Assembly (NCBI GenBank): GCA_005885115.1 | Contig: VAXX01000110.1 | Span: 1-10,761, forward strand | Source: Actinomycetota bacterium | Lineage (GTDB): Bacteria; Actinomycetota; Actinomycetes; Mycobacteriales; Micromonosporaceae | Reading direction: 5' to 3' | DNA length: 10,761 bases | Shown here: in pieces, positions 1-6,233 of the stretch | Numbering within the stretch: position 1 is the first letter of the stretch | How the letters are laid out: every line of letters starts with the position of its first letter | Translations under genes and position numbers: made by a program | Notes under the pieces: generated by a model | Told to the model about the DNA's origin: nothing | The model's input: only the letters and a program-made list of their open reading frames with translations | The model's database searches: none

Positions 1-1344
1 CACCGAGTTCTGGTACCGGGTCATCGCCTCGTGCGCCGCCGGATCGTCGAAGGCGATCGGCAGGGCCACCTCGCGGGCTGGAAGCTCCACAGTGGACAGT
101 GCCGGGAGCCCTTGCCACGCCTGAGCCACCGTCTTCGCCAGGTGCGGCAACGGAAGGCGGGTCTCATCCACGGCGAGCAGCAGCGAGCGTACCCCCTCGA
201 CGGACTCGACGACGCCGTCCGGCGTACCCACCGCCTGGGCCAACAGGTGTACCTGCAGCCGGACCGCGAGGTCCAGCTCCGCGGGGCCGACCTCGACCAG
301 CAGGTGGTGGTCGCCGGCCCGGCGCGCCACCAGCGCCGGCCGCTCCCCTTCGGCCGGCAGCGCCAGCAGCGCGTCCGGCCGGGCCCAGCGCGCGGCCCTC
401 GGCGTGCCCGTCGGGGGCCGCGTTCCGTTGGCCTCGTCCGCCTCCTCCGGGGTCACCGGGACGAGCCGGATCCGGTCGCCCGGTCGGCACTGCGCCAGCT
501 TCCACCGGTCGGCCCGGATGACCACCGCCGGTACGACGAACCCGCCGAGGCTCGGCCCGTCCGGCCCGACGATGACCGGGGTGCCGCCGGAGACCATGAT
601 GCCGCCGACCGGGTACGCACTGTCGTGGATGTTGCTCGGGTGCAGCCCGGCGTCGCCGCCGTCCCCGCGGGCGAACTCCGGGCCCGGCCCGACCAGCCGT
701 ACGCCCGTGCGGTCCGAGCGGTGGTCCAGCCGCCACTGCGTCTCGAACAGGGCCCGCGCCCCCGCGTCGGTCAGGTAGTCCGGGGCGCCGTGCGGACCGG
801 GGATGACCCGGATCGTCCAGTCACCGGCGAGGTCCGGCAGGTCGGCGGACACGTCCACGGGGGTACCGGTGGGGACCCCGACCGGCAGCACGTCGCCCTT
901 GCGCAGCGGCCGCCCCCCGAAGCCGCCGAACCCGCCGAGCAGGAAGGTCGAGCGGCTGCCCAGCGTCGGCGGGACGGCGATCCCGCCGGCCACCGCGACG
1001 TACGCCCGCAGTCCCGGGCCTTTGATCGGCCCGACGTCCAGCCGCTGTCCGGGCTCGATCAGCCTCGGGACACCCGGCGCCAACGGCGTACCGTCCACTG
1101 TGGACGATGTGGCCGCGCCGGTGACACAGACGGTGGTCGGTACGGTGAACCGCAGCACCGGCCCGCGCAGCACCGCTTCCAGTCCCGCCGCGCCGGGCGG
1201 GTTCCCGACCGCCCGGTTCGCCAGCGTGAAGGACCGGTCGTCCCAGGCCCCCGACGGCGGTACGCCCACCGCCCACAACCCTTGCCGTCCCGGCAGATCC
1301 TGCACCGTGGTCTGGGTCCCCGGCACCAGCACCTCGACCGTCAC
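1..1344 (-). CDS. Biotin-dependent carboxyltransferase (guanidine/urea carboxylase type), C-terminus outside window
   Basis: This is the carboxyltransferase part of an enzyme of the urea carboxylase family, which moves a carboxyl group from carboxybiotin to urea or guanidine. The riboswitch and CgdA/CgdB partners upstream point to guanidine, giving carboxyguanidine. The 448 visible codons contain a KipA/AHS2-like domain (about residues 3-295), with TTVQDLPGR near 12-20, HPSNIHD at 235-241 and [10 protein letters not shown] at 260-269. A KipI/AHS1-like domain begins near 335 (HHLLVEVGP at 346-354) and runs off the left edge. This domain order is that of urea carboxylase, not of the separate 5-oxoprolinase subunits. 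The GTG start overlaps the cgdA stop as GTGA (1341-1344), so translation is probably coupled. The oddity is the absence of the roughly 450-residue biotin carboxylase domain that normally precedes this region. That domain, and the biotin carrier domain, must lie further left or be encoded elsewhere. The family call is firm. Guanidine rather than urea as substrate is inferred from context. Confidence 0.88.
   Translation of the reverse strand, partial: MTVEVLVPGTQTTVQDLPGRQGLWAVGVPPSGAWDDRSFTLANRAVGNPPGAAGLEAVLRGPVLRFTVPTTVCVTGAATSSTVDGTPLAPGVPRLIEPGQRLDVGPIKGPGLRAYVAVAGGIAVPPTLGSRSTFLLGGFGGFGGRPLRKGDVLPVGVPTGTPVDVSADLPDLAGDWTIRVIPGPHGAPDYLTDAGARALFETQWRLDHRSDRTGVRLVGPGPEFARGDGGDAGLHPSNIHDSAYPVGGIMVSGGTPVIVGPDGPSLGGFVVPAVVIRADRWKLAQCRPGDRIRLVPVTPEEADEANGTRPPTGTPRAARWARPDALLALPAEGERPALVARRAGDHHLLVEVGPAELDLAVRLQVHLLAQAVGTPDGVVESVEGVRSLLLAVDETRLPLPHLAKTVAQAWQGLPALSTVELPAREVALPIAFDDPAAHEAMTRYQNSV
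86..96. repeat. TCCACWGTGGA palindrome, copy 1
   Basis: TCCACAGTGGA inside the carboxylase gene. On the coding strand it reads TCC ACT GTG GAG (Ser-Thr-Val-Glu), with an ACT threonine codon that is rare here. Two more copies are at 1094-1104 and 6868-6878. Confidence 0.7.
1094..1104. repeat. TCCACWGTGGA palindrome, copy 2
   Basis: TCCACTGTGGA inside the carboxylase gene, extended to GTCCACTGTGGAC. It is read on the coding strand as TCC ACA GTG GAC (Ser-Thr-Val-Asp), in the same phase as the other copies. Confidence 0.7.
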
Positions 1345-1946
1345 GGGGCGAAGTCCGTCAGCGAGATGGGCGTCGGGTCGTACCCGTTGCACGGGTTGTT
1401 GATCTGCGGGCAGTTGCTGATCAGCAGCAGGATGTCCCGCTCGGCGCGCAGCTCGACGTACTTGCCCGGCGCCGATACGCCGTCCTCGAAGGTGAGCCCA
1501 CCGGCCGGGGTCAGCGGTACGTTCATGAAGAAGTTGATGTTGTGGGTCAGGTCCCGTTTGGTCAACCCGTCGCCCCACAGGGCGATCTGGCGCAGGAACG
1601 TGGTCCGGCAGGCGTGCTGGTGCCGGGTGGACATCCCGTACCGGACCACGTTGCTCTCCTTGGCGCAGGCCCCGCCGACCGTGTCGTGCCGGCCGCAGGT
1701 GTCCTCGACGATCGTCGCGAGGACGTCCCCGTCCACCGACAGCAGCCGGGAACCCGTGGTCAGGTACAGCGAGCCCTGTTCCCGGATGGTGTCCACGGCG
1801 CTGTACCGGTTGGCGTAGTCGTGCGCGTCGTACAGCAGCGTGTCGACGGCCTGGTTGCCGTACAGGTCGGTGATGCGCAGCCGTTGCCCGGCAGGGACCT
1901 CACCGATCCAGCCGGCACCCGGGGGTACGACGAGGTCGACCGTCAC
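1341..1946 (-). CDS. Carboxyguanidine deiminase subunit (DUF1989, urea carboxylase-associated protein type, cysteine-rich paralogue)
   Basis: This 201-residue DUF1989 protein belongs to the family once annotated as urea carboxylase-associated proteins and now known as the carboxyguanidine deiminase CgdAB. CgdAB converts carboxyguanidine to allophanate and ammonia in the cytoplasm. Visible family motifs are [11 protein letters not shown] (29-39), [13 protein letters not shown] (82-94), HACR (111-114), [14 protein letters not shown] (131-144) and [12 protein letters not shown] (178-189). Cys84, Cys94, Cys113, Cys179 and Cys186 and the neighbouring histidines look like candidate metal or catalytic ligands. 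The length is normal for the family. The GTG start overlaps the stop of the preceding paralogue as GTGA (1943-1946), and the stop overlaps the carboxylase start in the same way. The three genes should therefore be translated in fixed proportion. I am sure of the family and the partnership, but not of which paralogue carries the letter A or B. Confidence 0.9.
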   Translation of the reverse strand: MTVDLVVPPGAGWIGEVPAGQRLRITDLYGNQAVDTLLYDAHDYANRYSAVDTIREQGSLYLTTGSRLLSVDGDVLATIVEDTCGRHDTVGGACAKESNVVRYGMSTRHQHACRTTFLRQIALWGDGLTKRDLTHNINFFMNVPLTPAGGLTFEDGVSAPGKYVELRAERDILLLISNCPQINNPCNGYDPTPISLTDFAP

Positions 1947-2596
1947 CTCGCCACCGCCTCGAGCGCGCGGGCGGACTCCGCCCGGAAGGTACGCGACGGG
2001 TCGTCGGGACCCGGTGCCTCCGCCGGCCCGACGGTGACGCGAACCCCGGCCGGAGCCCAGTCAGGCGTGGGGTCCAGCGGGTGCGGCGCGGTGGCGAGGA
2101 CGACGAGGACGTCCTGCTCGGCCCGTACCGTCACCCAGTCCCCGGCGGTCGAATGTTCCTGCCAGGCAAGGGATCCGGCCCCGTCGGGCGCCACCTTCAC
2201 GAACCAGTTCACGGTCGCGTGCAGGTCGCGCCGGTCCAGGCCGAGCGTCCGCCCGTTGGTGGCGTAGTCACTGGGCCCGAACCGCCCGGTCACGTGCCGG
2301 TCGAGGCTGTGCCCGGTGATCGCGTCGTGCCAGTCCAGTGAGGAGCCGGTGACCGAGCACAGCGCCCTGCCCAGGTCGGACATCAGGACCAGCGGCGGCC
2401 GGATGCACGCCGACATCTGCGCCTTCAGCGTGTCCGGGATGTTCAGCCGCTCCAGGGGGTCGGCCGCGGCGTACAGCAGCGTGCTCACGCAGGCGTTGTC
2501 GCCCAACGCTTCCAGCCTGATCGCACGCCCCCGGGGTACGACGAGCGACCAGCTCGCCGCACCCGGTACGTCCTGGACGGTTTCCGGCAATGCCAC
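1943..2596 (-). CDS. Carboxyguanidine deiminase partner subunit (DUF1989, divergent paralogue lacking cysteines)
   Basis: This is the second DUF1989 protein (217 residues) of the CgdAB-type pair and the first gene after riboswitch 1. Family motifs include [23 protein letters not shown] (38-60), [12 protein letters not shown] (73-84), DWHDAITGH (88-96), RRDL..TVNWF.KV (122-135) and [13 protein letters not shown] (170-182). Compared with the family pattern as I remember it, the cysteine before WHD and the cysteine in the TCPHPLDP motif are both replaced (SSLDWHD and TAPHPLDP). The stretch between the GRFGPSDY motif and RRDL is also short. Its sister at 1341-1946 keeps both cysteines. The GTG start is fixed by a strong Shine-Dalgarno GGGAGG six bases upstream (2603-2608). 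About 25 C-terminal residues after the conserved domain are proline- and alanine-rich and probably disordered. It could be a structural or regulatory half of a heteromer rather than a catalytic subunit; that is inference. Confidence 0.87.
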   Translation of the reverse strand: MALPETVQDVPGAASWSLVVPRGRAIRLEALGDNACVSTLLYAAADPLERLNIPDTLKAQMSACIRPPLVLMSDLGRALCSVTGSSLDWHDAITGHSLDRHVTGRFGPSDYATNGRTLGLDRRDLHATVNWFVKVAPDGAGSLAWQEHSTAGDWVTVRAEQDVLVVLATAPHPLDPTPDWAPAGVRVTVGPAEAPGPDDPSRTFRAESARALEAVAR

Positions 2597-2602
2597 GGCG
2601 CG

Positions 2603-2638
2603 CCTCCCGGTGACCGGGACCCGACCGTCGGCCGGGTC
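2603..2638 (-). promoter_or_regulatory. Expression platform of riboswitch 1 with Shine-Dalgarno hairpin
   Basis: Between the aptamer and the GTG start at 2596 the RNA can form two hairpins. The first (2618-2638) has a 9-bp stem with one G-U pair around a GAC loop. The second (2606-2618) pairs CCCGG with CCGGG around a TCA loop and covers the first half of the GGGAGG ribosome site (2603-2608). The two share base 2618, so they are adjacent or slightly competing. There is no U-run, so control of translation start is more likely than a classic terminator. The pairing was found by eye, without energy calculation. Confidence 0.5.
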
Positions 2639-2644
2639 GACCTG

Positions 2645-2737
2645 GCCTCCCGGGCTTTTCCCCCGCCGTGGAGCGGCACCGGCGGTGCCGCCTGCACCTC
2701 TCGGACCAGTCCCGGATCACCGGCGGAACCCTAGGTG
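2645..2737 (-). promoter_or_regulatory. Guanidine-I riboswitch 1 (ykkC-yxkD class)
   Basis: Read on the minus strand, the order of conserved elements is that of the guanidine-I aptamer: CCTAGGGTTCCG (2735-2724), a CCGG/CCGG hairpin, TGGTCCGAGAGG, an 8-bp GCGGCACC/GGTGCCGC hairpin, CCACGGCGG and finally AAAAGCCCGGGAG ending at 2647. The class binds free guanidinium and usually turns expression on. It sits 51 bases upstream of the first carboxyguanidine deiminase gene, as expected for guanidine breakdown genes. The two variable stems differ in sequence from those of riboswitch 2 (6227-6330) yet still pair, which supports a selected RNA structure. Confidence 0.93.
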
Positions 2738-2740
2738 CGC

Positions 2741-2758
2741 CCCGCCATCGTCGGCGGG
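2741..2758 (-). terminator. GC-rich hairpin before riboswitch 1, possible terminator of the GNAT/transporter transcript
   Basis: The minus-strand RNA pairs CCCGCC with GGCGGG around a 6-base loop (GACGAT). It lies 50 bases after the acetyltransferase stop and just before the riboswitch aptamer. No U-run follows. It could end the upstream transcript or simply precede the aptamer in a read-through message. The 70 bases between the acetyltransferase stop and the aptamer show no convincing -35/-10 pair. Confidence 0.4.
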
Positions 2759-2807
2759 TCGCACCGATTCCACCGGCTCCGGGTCACCGGCGTACGTCGC
2801 CAATGTT

Positions 2808-3374
2808 TCAGGCTTGTGAAAGAGTCCTCACAGCGCCCGCCAACTCCGCGGCCTCCGGCCAGGCGAAGCGGAGCTTCTTCGGCGAGCCGTTGAGCCGACC
2901 CGGTACCCCGCCGGGCGCGGTCACCGACGCGCTCTCCACGAAGGTGCCGCCGAGCGCCCGGTAGAACCGCTGCGCGGCGACGTTCTGTTCGAGCACCCAC
3001 AGATACATGGCTGGGGCGGTGGCGCGGTCGGCGACGGCCGCGCCGGCCCGGGCGAGCAGAGTGGTACCGATGCCGGTGCGCTGACGGCCGTACCTGACGT
3101 GCAGGTTGTCGATCAGGCTGCCCCACCGGTCGTCGTCGTCGAACACGACGTGGACGAAGCCGACCAGCTCGGCGCCGTCCTCGGCGACGACGGTCAGCCG
3201 GCCGGTCGGGTCGGCGAGCCGCCCCGACCACAGCGCCCGGCGGTCGTCCACGACGTCGCTGTCCAGGAACGAGTCCGCGTACGCGCCGCGGTAGTGCCGG
3301 CGCCAGCTCGCCACGTGCAGCCCCGCCACCCGGTCCGCGTCCGCCGGACCCGCCGTCCGCAACTCCACCGCCAT
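2808..3374 (-). CDS. GNAT-family N-acetyltransferase
   Basis: This 188-residue cytoplasmic GNAT-fold enzyme would transfer an acetyl group from acetyl-CoA to an amine. Motif A, the pyrophosphate-binding loop, is QRTGIG at 98-103. The C-terminal V-LEQN--A--FY--LGG pattern (127-143) is the usual motif B. The N-terminus (LRTAGPADADRVAGLHVASWRRHY) is typical of small-molecule GNATs of the RimI-like group. The ATG start is supported by GGAGG seven bases upstream (3382-3386). The gene lies 56 bases after the transporter ATPase on the same strand and before riboswitch 1. It is therefore probably co-transcribed with the guanidine transporter and placed under riboswitch 2. The substrate is unknown. 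Acetylation of guanidine or of a guanidino compound is a context-based guess, and an unrelated amine is equally possible. The C-terminal 25 residues extend past the core domain. Confidence 0.88.
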   Translation of the reverse strand: MAVELRTAGPADADRVAGLHVASWRRHYRGAYADSFLDSDVVDDRRALWSGRLADPTGRLTVVAEDGAELVGFVHVVFDDDDRWGSLIDNLHVRYGRQRTGIGTTLLARAGAAVADRATAPAMYLWVLEQNVAAQRFYRALGGTFVESASVTAPGGVPGRLNGSPKKLRFAWPEAAELAGAVRTLSQA

Positions 3375-3411
3375 CAGACCACCTCCGCCCGGAGAGTCTG
3401 CCTGATCAGGC
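3375..3411 (-). promoter_or_regulatory. Hairpin covering the GNAT Shine-Dalgarno, plus a 12-bp palindrome
   Basis: In the 56-base gap after the ATPase the minus-strand RNA pairs CAGAC with GTCTG and, inside them, CTCC with GGAG (3375-3400). This buries the GGAGG ribosome site of the acetyltransferase directly before its ATG at 3374. Next to it, GCCTGATCAGGC (3400-3411) is a perfect 12-base palindrome. Either structure could lower acetyltransferase output relative to the transporter, or mark a weak internal stop. Seen by eye only. Confidence 0.4.
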
Positions 3412-3430
3412 CCGGTACCCGGAACGGGGT

Positions 3431-4222
3431 TCAGGCGCTGGCCCGGGCGACCTGACCGCGGTGGTACGTGCGGACCAGGTCCTCGATCCGGCCACGTACC
3501 GCGATGAACTCCGGGGCGCGCTTGACCGTCAGGTCGCGGTCGTCGGGCAGGTCCACGTCGATGTCCGCGGCGATCCGGCCGGGATCGCTGGCGAGCACGA
3601 CCACCCGCTGGCCGAGGAAGACCGCCTCCTCCACGTCGTGGGTGACCATGAGCACGGTGGTACGGGTGTCCCGCCAGATCCGTCGGATCAGTAGTTGCAT
3701 GTCCTCCTTGGTCTGCACGTCGAGCGCGCCGAACGGCTCGTCCAGCAGCAGTACCTCCGGTTCGCACGCCAGCGCCCGGGCGATGGCGACCCGTTGGCGC
3801 TGGCCGCCGGACAGTTGCTTGGGCAGCGCGTGCCGCAACGGGGTCAGGCCCGTCTCGTCCAGGTACCAACCCACCCGCCGAGCCCGTTCGGCCCGGGATA
3901 TCGGCAGCAGTTCCAGCCCGAAGGCGACGTTGCGTTCCACCGTGCGCCACGGGTACACCGCGCCGGACTGGAAGACCAGCCCGCGGTCGGGGCCGGGTCC
4001 GGTGACCGGCCGGCCGTCCAGCCGTACCGTCCCGGTCGTCGGCCGGGACAGGCCGGCTACCAGGGACAGCAGCGTGGACTTGCCGGAGCCGCTGGCCCCG
4101 ACGACGCAGACGAACGAGCGACGGTCGATCCGCAGGTCGATGCCCTCCAGCGCGCGTACGAGGGTGCCCCGGCGCCGGAAGTCCTTCCCGACGCCGACCA
4201 GCTCCAACGCCTCGGCACTCAT
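3431..4222 (-). CDS. ABC transporter ATP-binding protein, NitT/TauT (nitrate/sulfonate/taurine) type, probable guanidine importer
   Basis: This 263-residue ATPase powers the importer encoded with the two preceding genes. All nucleotide-binding motifs are intact: Walker A GASGSGKST (42-50), Q-loop Gln85, signature LSGGQ (137-141), Walker B VLLLDEP (157-163) with Glu162, D-loop GALD (165-168) and switch His195. PWRTVERNV (91-99) after the Q-loop is typical of the SsuB/TauB/NrtD group. The ATG start overlaps the permease stop as ATGA (4219-4222), so the two are translationally coupled. The length is normal and nothing looks broken. Sequence alone would suggest nitrate, sulfonate or taurine. Guanidine is inferred from the guanidine-I riboswitch at the head of the operon, and relatives of this transporter are known neighbours of guanidine carboxylases. 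Confidence 0.92.
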   Translation of the reverse strand: MSAEALELVGVGKDFRRRGTLVRALEGIDLRIDRRSFVCVVGASGSGKSTLLSLVAGLSRPTTGTVRLDGRPVTGPGPDRGLVFQSGAVYPWRTVERNVAFGLELLPISRAERARRVGWYLDETGLTPLRHALPKQLSGGQRQRVAIARALACEPEVLLLDEPFGALDVQTKEDMQLLIRRIWRDTRTTVLMVTHDVEEAVFLGQRVVVLASDPGRIAADIDVDLPDDRDLTVKRAPEFIAVRGRIEDLVRTYHRGQVARASA

Positions 4223-5160
4223 GCGACCCACTTCCCGACCCGGTCCCGGGCGACCCGCAGCACGATGTCCATGGTGAGCCCGATGACGCCGATGACGACG
4301 AGTACCGCGAAGATCTTGTCGGTCTGCAGGAACCGCCCGGCCCGGGTGATCCGGTACCCGAGCCCGGACTCGGAGTTGATCAACTCGGCGACGACCACGA
4401 AGTTCCACGCGGCGGCGGCATTGACCCGCATCGCGTCGAGCATCCCGGGCAGCGCGTGCGGCACCACGACCTTGCGCAGCACCTCGCCGCGCCGCGCCCC
4501 CAGCGTGTACGACACGTCGATCAGCGCGCCGGGCACGAGGCGTACCGCATCGGCGGTCATCAACGTGTTGAAGAAGACGGTACCGATGAGCAGGATCGCC
4601 ACCTTGGACGGTTCCCCGATGCCCAGCCAGATCAGCAGCAGCGGGATGAAGGCGCTGGCCGGCAGGTAGCGCAGCAGGCCGATCACCGGCTCCAGGAACG
4701 ACTGCCCGGCCTGGAAGCTGCCCATCAGGATGCCCAGCGGTACCGAGACGGCCACCGCCAGCCCGAACCCGATCAGTACCCGCTGCACGCTCGCCCAGGT
4801 GTCGGTGGCCAGCGACCCCGACTGCGCCATGTCCAGCCCGGCCGCCCACACCTTCAGCGGCGAGGGCAGGAACGTCGGCGACACGATTTCGCTGGCCGAC
4901 AGCACGTACCACGCCACCAGCGGGACCGCCACCGACAGCGTGGTGAGGATCCATCTGGACCGGGTGCTGATCGGGCTGCGGATGGCGAACAGCCGCGCGT
5001 GCCGCCGCAGCGGCTTGCGGCGGGCCAGGTCCGGCCACGCCTCGCGGCCGCGCCGGGGCGGGTCGCCCCGGCCGATGTCGGTGTCGACCTCGTCGTCGAC
5101 CTCACCACCGGCCGGGGCGTACGCCTTGATGCTGCCTTCCGGGTCAACCATCATGGTCAC
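4219..5160 (-). CDS. ABC transporter permease, NitT/TauT type, probable guanidine importer
   Basis: This is a 313-residue inner-membrane subunit of the BPD_transp_1 fold. Hydrophobic segments that look like membrane helices lie near residues 70-90, 127-149, 166-182, 186-203, 245-262 and 282-302. The cytoplasmic EAA-type coupling loop is at about 215-239 (YTLGARRGEVLRKVVVPHA), where it would dock on the ATPase. The first 65 residues are a long, charged cytoplasmic tail: acidic at 20-28, then rich in Arg and Pro. This is longer than in many family members. The GTG start at 5160 overlaps the receptor stop as GTGA. In-frame ATG codons at 5154 and 5151 are alternatives that change the protein by only two or three residues. 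Substrate assignment rests on the riboswitch and neighbours, not on the sequence of this subunit. Confidence 0.9.
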   Translation of the reverse strand: MTMMVDPEGSIKAYAPAGGEVDDEVDTDIGRGDPPRRGREAWPDLARRKPLRRHARLFAIRSPISTRSRWILTTLSVAVPLVAWYVLSASEIVSPTFLPSPLKVWAAGLDMAQSGSLATDTWASVQRVLIGFGLAVAVSVPLGILMGSFQAGQSFLEPVIGLLRYLPASAFIPLLLIWLGIGEPSKVAILLIGTVFFNTLMTADAVRLVPGALIDVSYTLGARRGEVLRKVVVPHALPGMLDAMRVNAAAAWNFVVVAELINSESGLGYRITRAGRFLQTDKIFAVLVVIGVIGLTMDIVLRVARDRVGKWVA

Positions 5161-6173
5161 CCGGCGACCGCCTGGACGAACTTGGGTTCGAACAGGCCGT
5201 CCAGCGACGGCTTCTTGTCCACCAGCTTGGTCGACACGAGGAAGTCCGCGATCTGGTCGGCCTGGTAGTCGAGGTTCGCGGGGCTACTGCCGTGCGCGAA
5301 CGCGTCGAGGTTCTGCTGGCGGGTGAAGATGGTGGTACCGGCGTCATAGCTCTGGTAATCGTCAACGCTCACCCCACCGCGCTTGGCCATGATGGCGGTC
5401 GCCTCGGCCTTGTTGGCCGCGATCCACGCCAGGGTATCGAACCACGTCTTTACGATCGCCTGTACCTGATCGGCGTGCGCCTTGACGAAGTCGCTGTTGA
5501 ACACGAGGTGGTCGGGGATCGCGCCGGGGAAGTCCTTCGAGGTGGCGATGGCCTTGCTGCCCTTGAGTCCGAGCGCGGTCGTGGTGAACGGGGCGAAGAC
5601 GCCGACCGCGTCCACCTTGCCGGCGACGAACGCGGCGGCGGCGGCGTCGGTGGCCAGCGGGGTGAACTGGATGTCCTGCTGGGTCAGCCCGGCCTTCTTC
5701 AACGCCAGCAACAGCAGGTAGTGGTCGACCGTACCCTGCTCCGCGGCGACCTTCTTGCCCTTGAGGTCGGCGATGCTGTTGATGCCCGGCCGCGCGATGA
5801 TCTGGTCGTTGCCGGTCGAGTTGTCGTTGACCAGGACGATGGTCTGCTTCGCCCCACCGCTGACCGAGGAGAGGGTGTCGTTGAGGGTCTGGCTGTTGGC
5901 GTTCAGGTTGCCGGTCGCCAGCGCGTTGAGGCTATCGGTGTAGCTGTCGAAGTACTTCATCTCGACGTCCACGCCGTTCTTGGCGAACAGCCCCTTCTCC
6001 TGCGCGACCTGCCAGGGGAACCAGCCGGGCCAGGCGCTGAACCCGATGGTCACCTTGCCGCCGCTGACGCCGGCGGCCGAGGTGGTCGCGGCGTGGTTGC
6101 CGCACGCGGTGGTGCCGAGCAATATGGCGATGCCGGCCGCAGCCAGCAGTCGAGTGGCGATCCGACGGTGCAT
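5157..6173 (-). CDS. ABC transporter substrate-binding lipoprotein, NMT1/NitT-TauT family, probable guanidine receptor
   Basis: This 338-residue extracytoplasmic receptor has a lipoprotein signal peptide: positive N-region MHRR, hydrophobic core to residue 20, and GTTAC with Cys24 as the lipidation site. The mature protein has the two-lobed binding fold of the SsuA/NMT1 family. Recognisable parts are KVTIGFSAWPGWFPW (40-54), the QEKGLFAKNGVDVE stretch (58-71), ALATGNL (85-90) and LKGKKVAAEQGTVDHYLL (137-154). The WPGW element is a feature I associate with receptors beside guanidine or urea carboxylases. The ATG at 6173 is chosen over the upstream GTG at 6185 because GAGG (6180-6183) sits six bases before it, whereas the GTG would overlap that ribosome site. 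The gene is first in its operon, directly behind guanidine-I riboswitch 2. The ligand is inferred to be guanidinium. Confidence 0.92.
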   Translation of the reverse strand: MHRRIATRLLAAAGIAILLGTTACGNHAATTSAAGVSGGKVTIGFSAWPGWFPWQVAQEKGLFAKNGVDVEMKYFDSYTDSLNALATGNLNANSQTLNDTLSSVSGGAKQTIVLVNDNSTGNDQIIARPGINSIADLKGKKVAAEQGTVDHYLLLLALKKAGLTQQDIQFTPLATDAAAAAFVAGKVDAVGVFAPFTTTALGLKGSKAIATSKDFPGAIPDHLVFNSDFVKAHADQVQAIVKTWFDTLAWIAANKAEATAIMAKRGGVSVDDYQSYDAGTTIFTRQQNLDAFAHGSSPANLDYQADQIADFLVSTKLVDKKPSLDGLFEPKFVQAVAG

Positions 6174-6179
6174 ACCGTG

Positions 6180-6233
6180 CCTCACAGTTGATGAGGGGTC
6201 CGGCTGGGAGCAGCCCGACCGCGGCTGTCTCCC
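6180..6233 (-). promoter_or_regulatory. Expression platform of riboswitch 2: anti-aptamer hairpin and Shine-Dalgarno hairpin
   Basis: The conserved aptamer end GGGAG (6233-6229), followed by CAGCC, can fold onto downstream GGCTG-CTCCC (6215-6206). This makes a roughly 10-bp stem with one bulged A and a 7-base loop. It uses the same bases the aptamer needs, so aptamer and hairpin are mutually exclusive. That fits an on-switch in which guanidine prevents the hairpin. No U-run follows, so it would be a U-less terminator or a purely structural switch. Closer to the gene, CCTCA (6196-6192) pairs with TGAGG (6184-6180) and covers the ribosome site of the receptor gene. Confidence 0.6.

Noticed and set aside
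1..1344. 5-oxoprolinase subunits PxpB/PxpC (KipI/KipA) instead of guanidine carboxylase
   Set aside because: Here the KipA-like domain comes before the KipI-like domain in one chain, which is the urea carboxylase order. The DUF1989 pair and guanidine riboswitches also fit the carboxylase.
31..1818. 595-codon open frame on the plus strand
   Set aside because: It lies opposite the carboxylase and deiminase genes, which have clear family motifs. Its Arg/Gly/Pro-rich product is the usual antisense shadow in high-GC DNA.
2808..3950. Extension of the acetyltransferase frame upstream to position 3950
   Set aside because: The extra part overlaps the ATPase gene in another frame and has low-complexity shadow composition. 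The ATG at 3374 has a good ribosome site and begins the GNAT domain.
3431..5038. 535-codon frame containing the ATPase
   Set aside because: Only the last 263 codons resemble a protein family. The ATG at 4222 overlaps the permease stop as ATGA, and upstream the frame shadows the permease.
5157..6185. GTG start at 6185 for the receptor gene
   Set aside because: It would overlap its own best ribosome site (GAGG, 6180-6183). The ATG at 6173 has correct spacing and gives a normal signal peptide.
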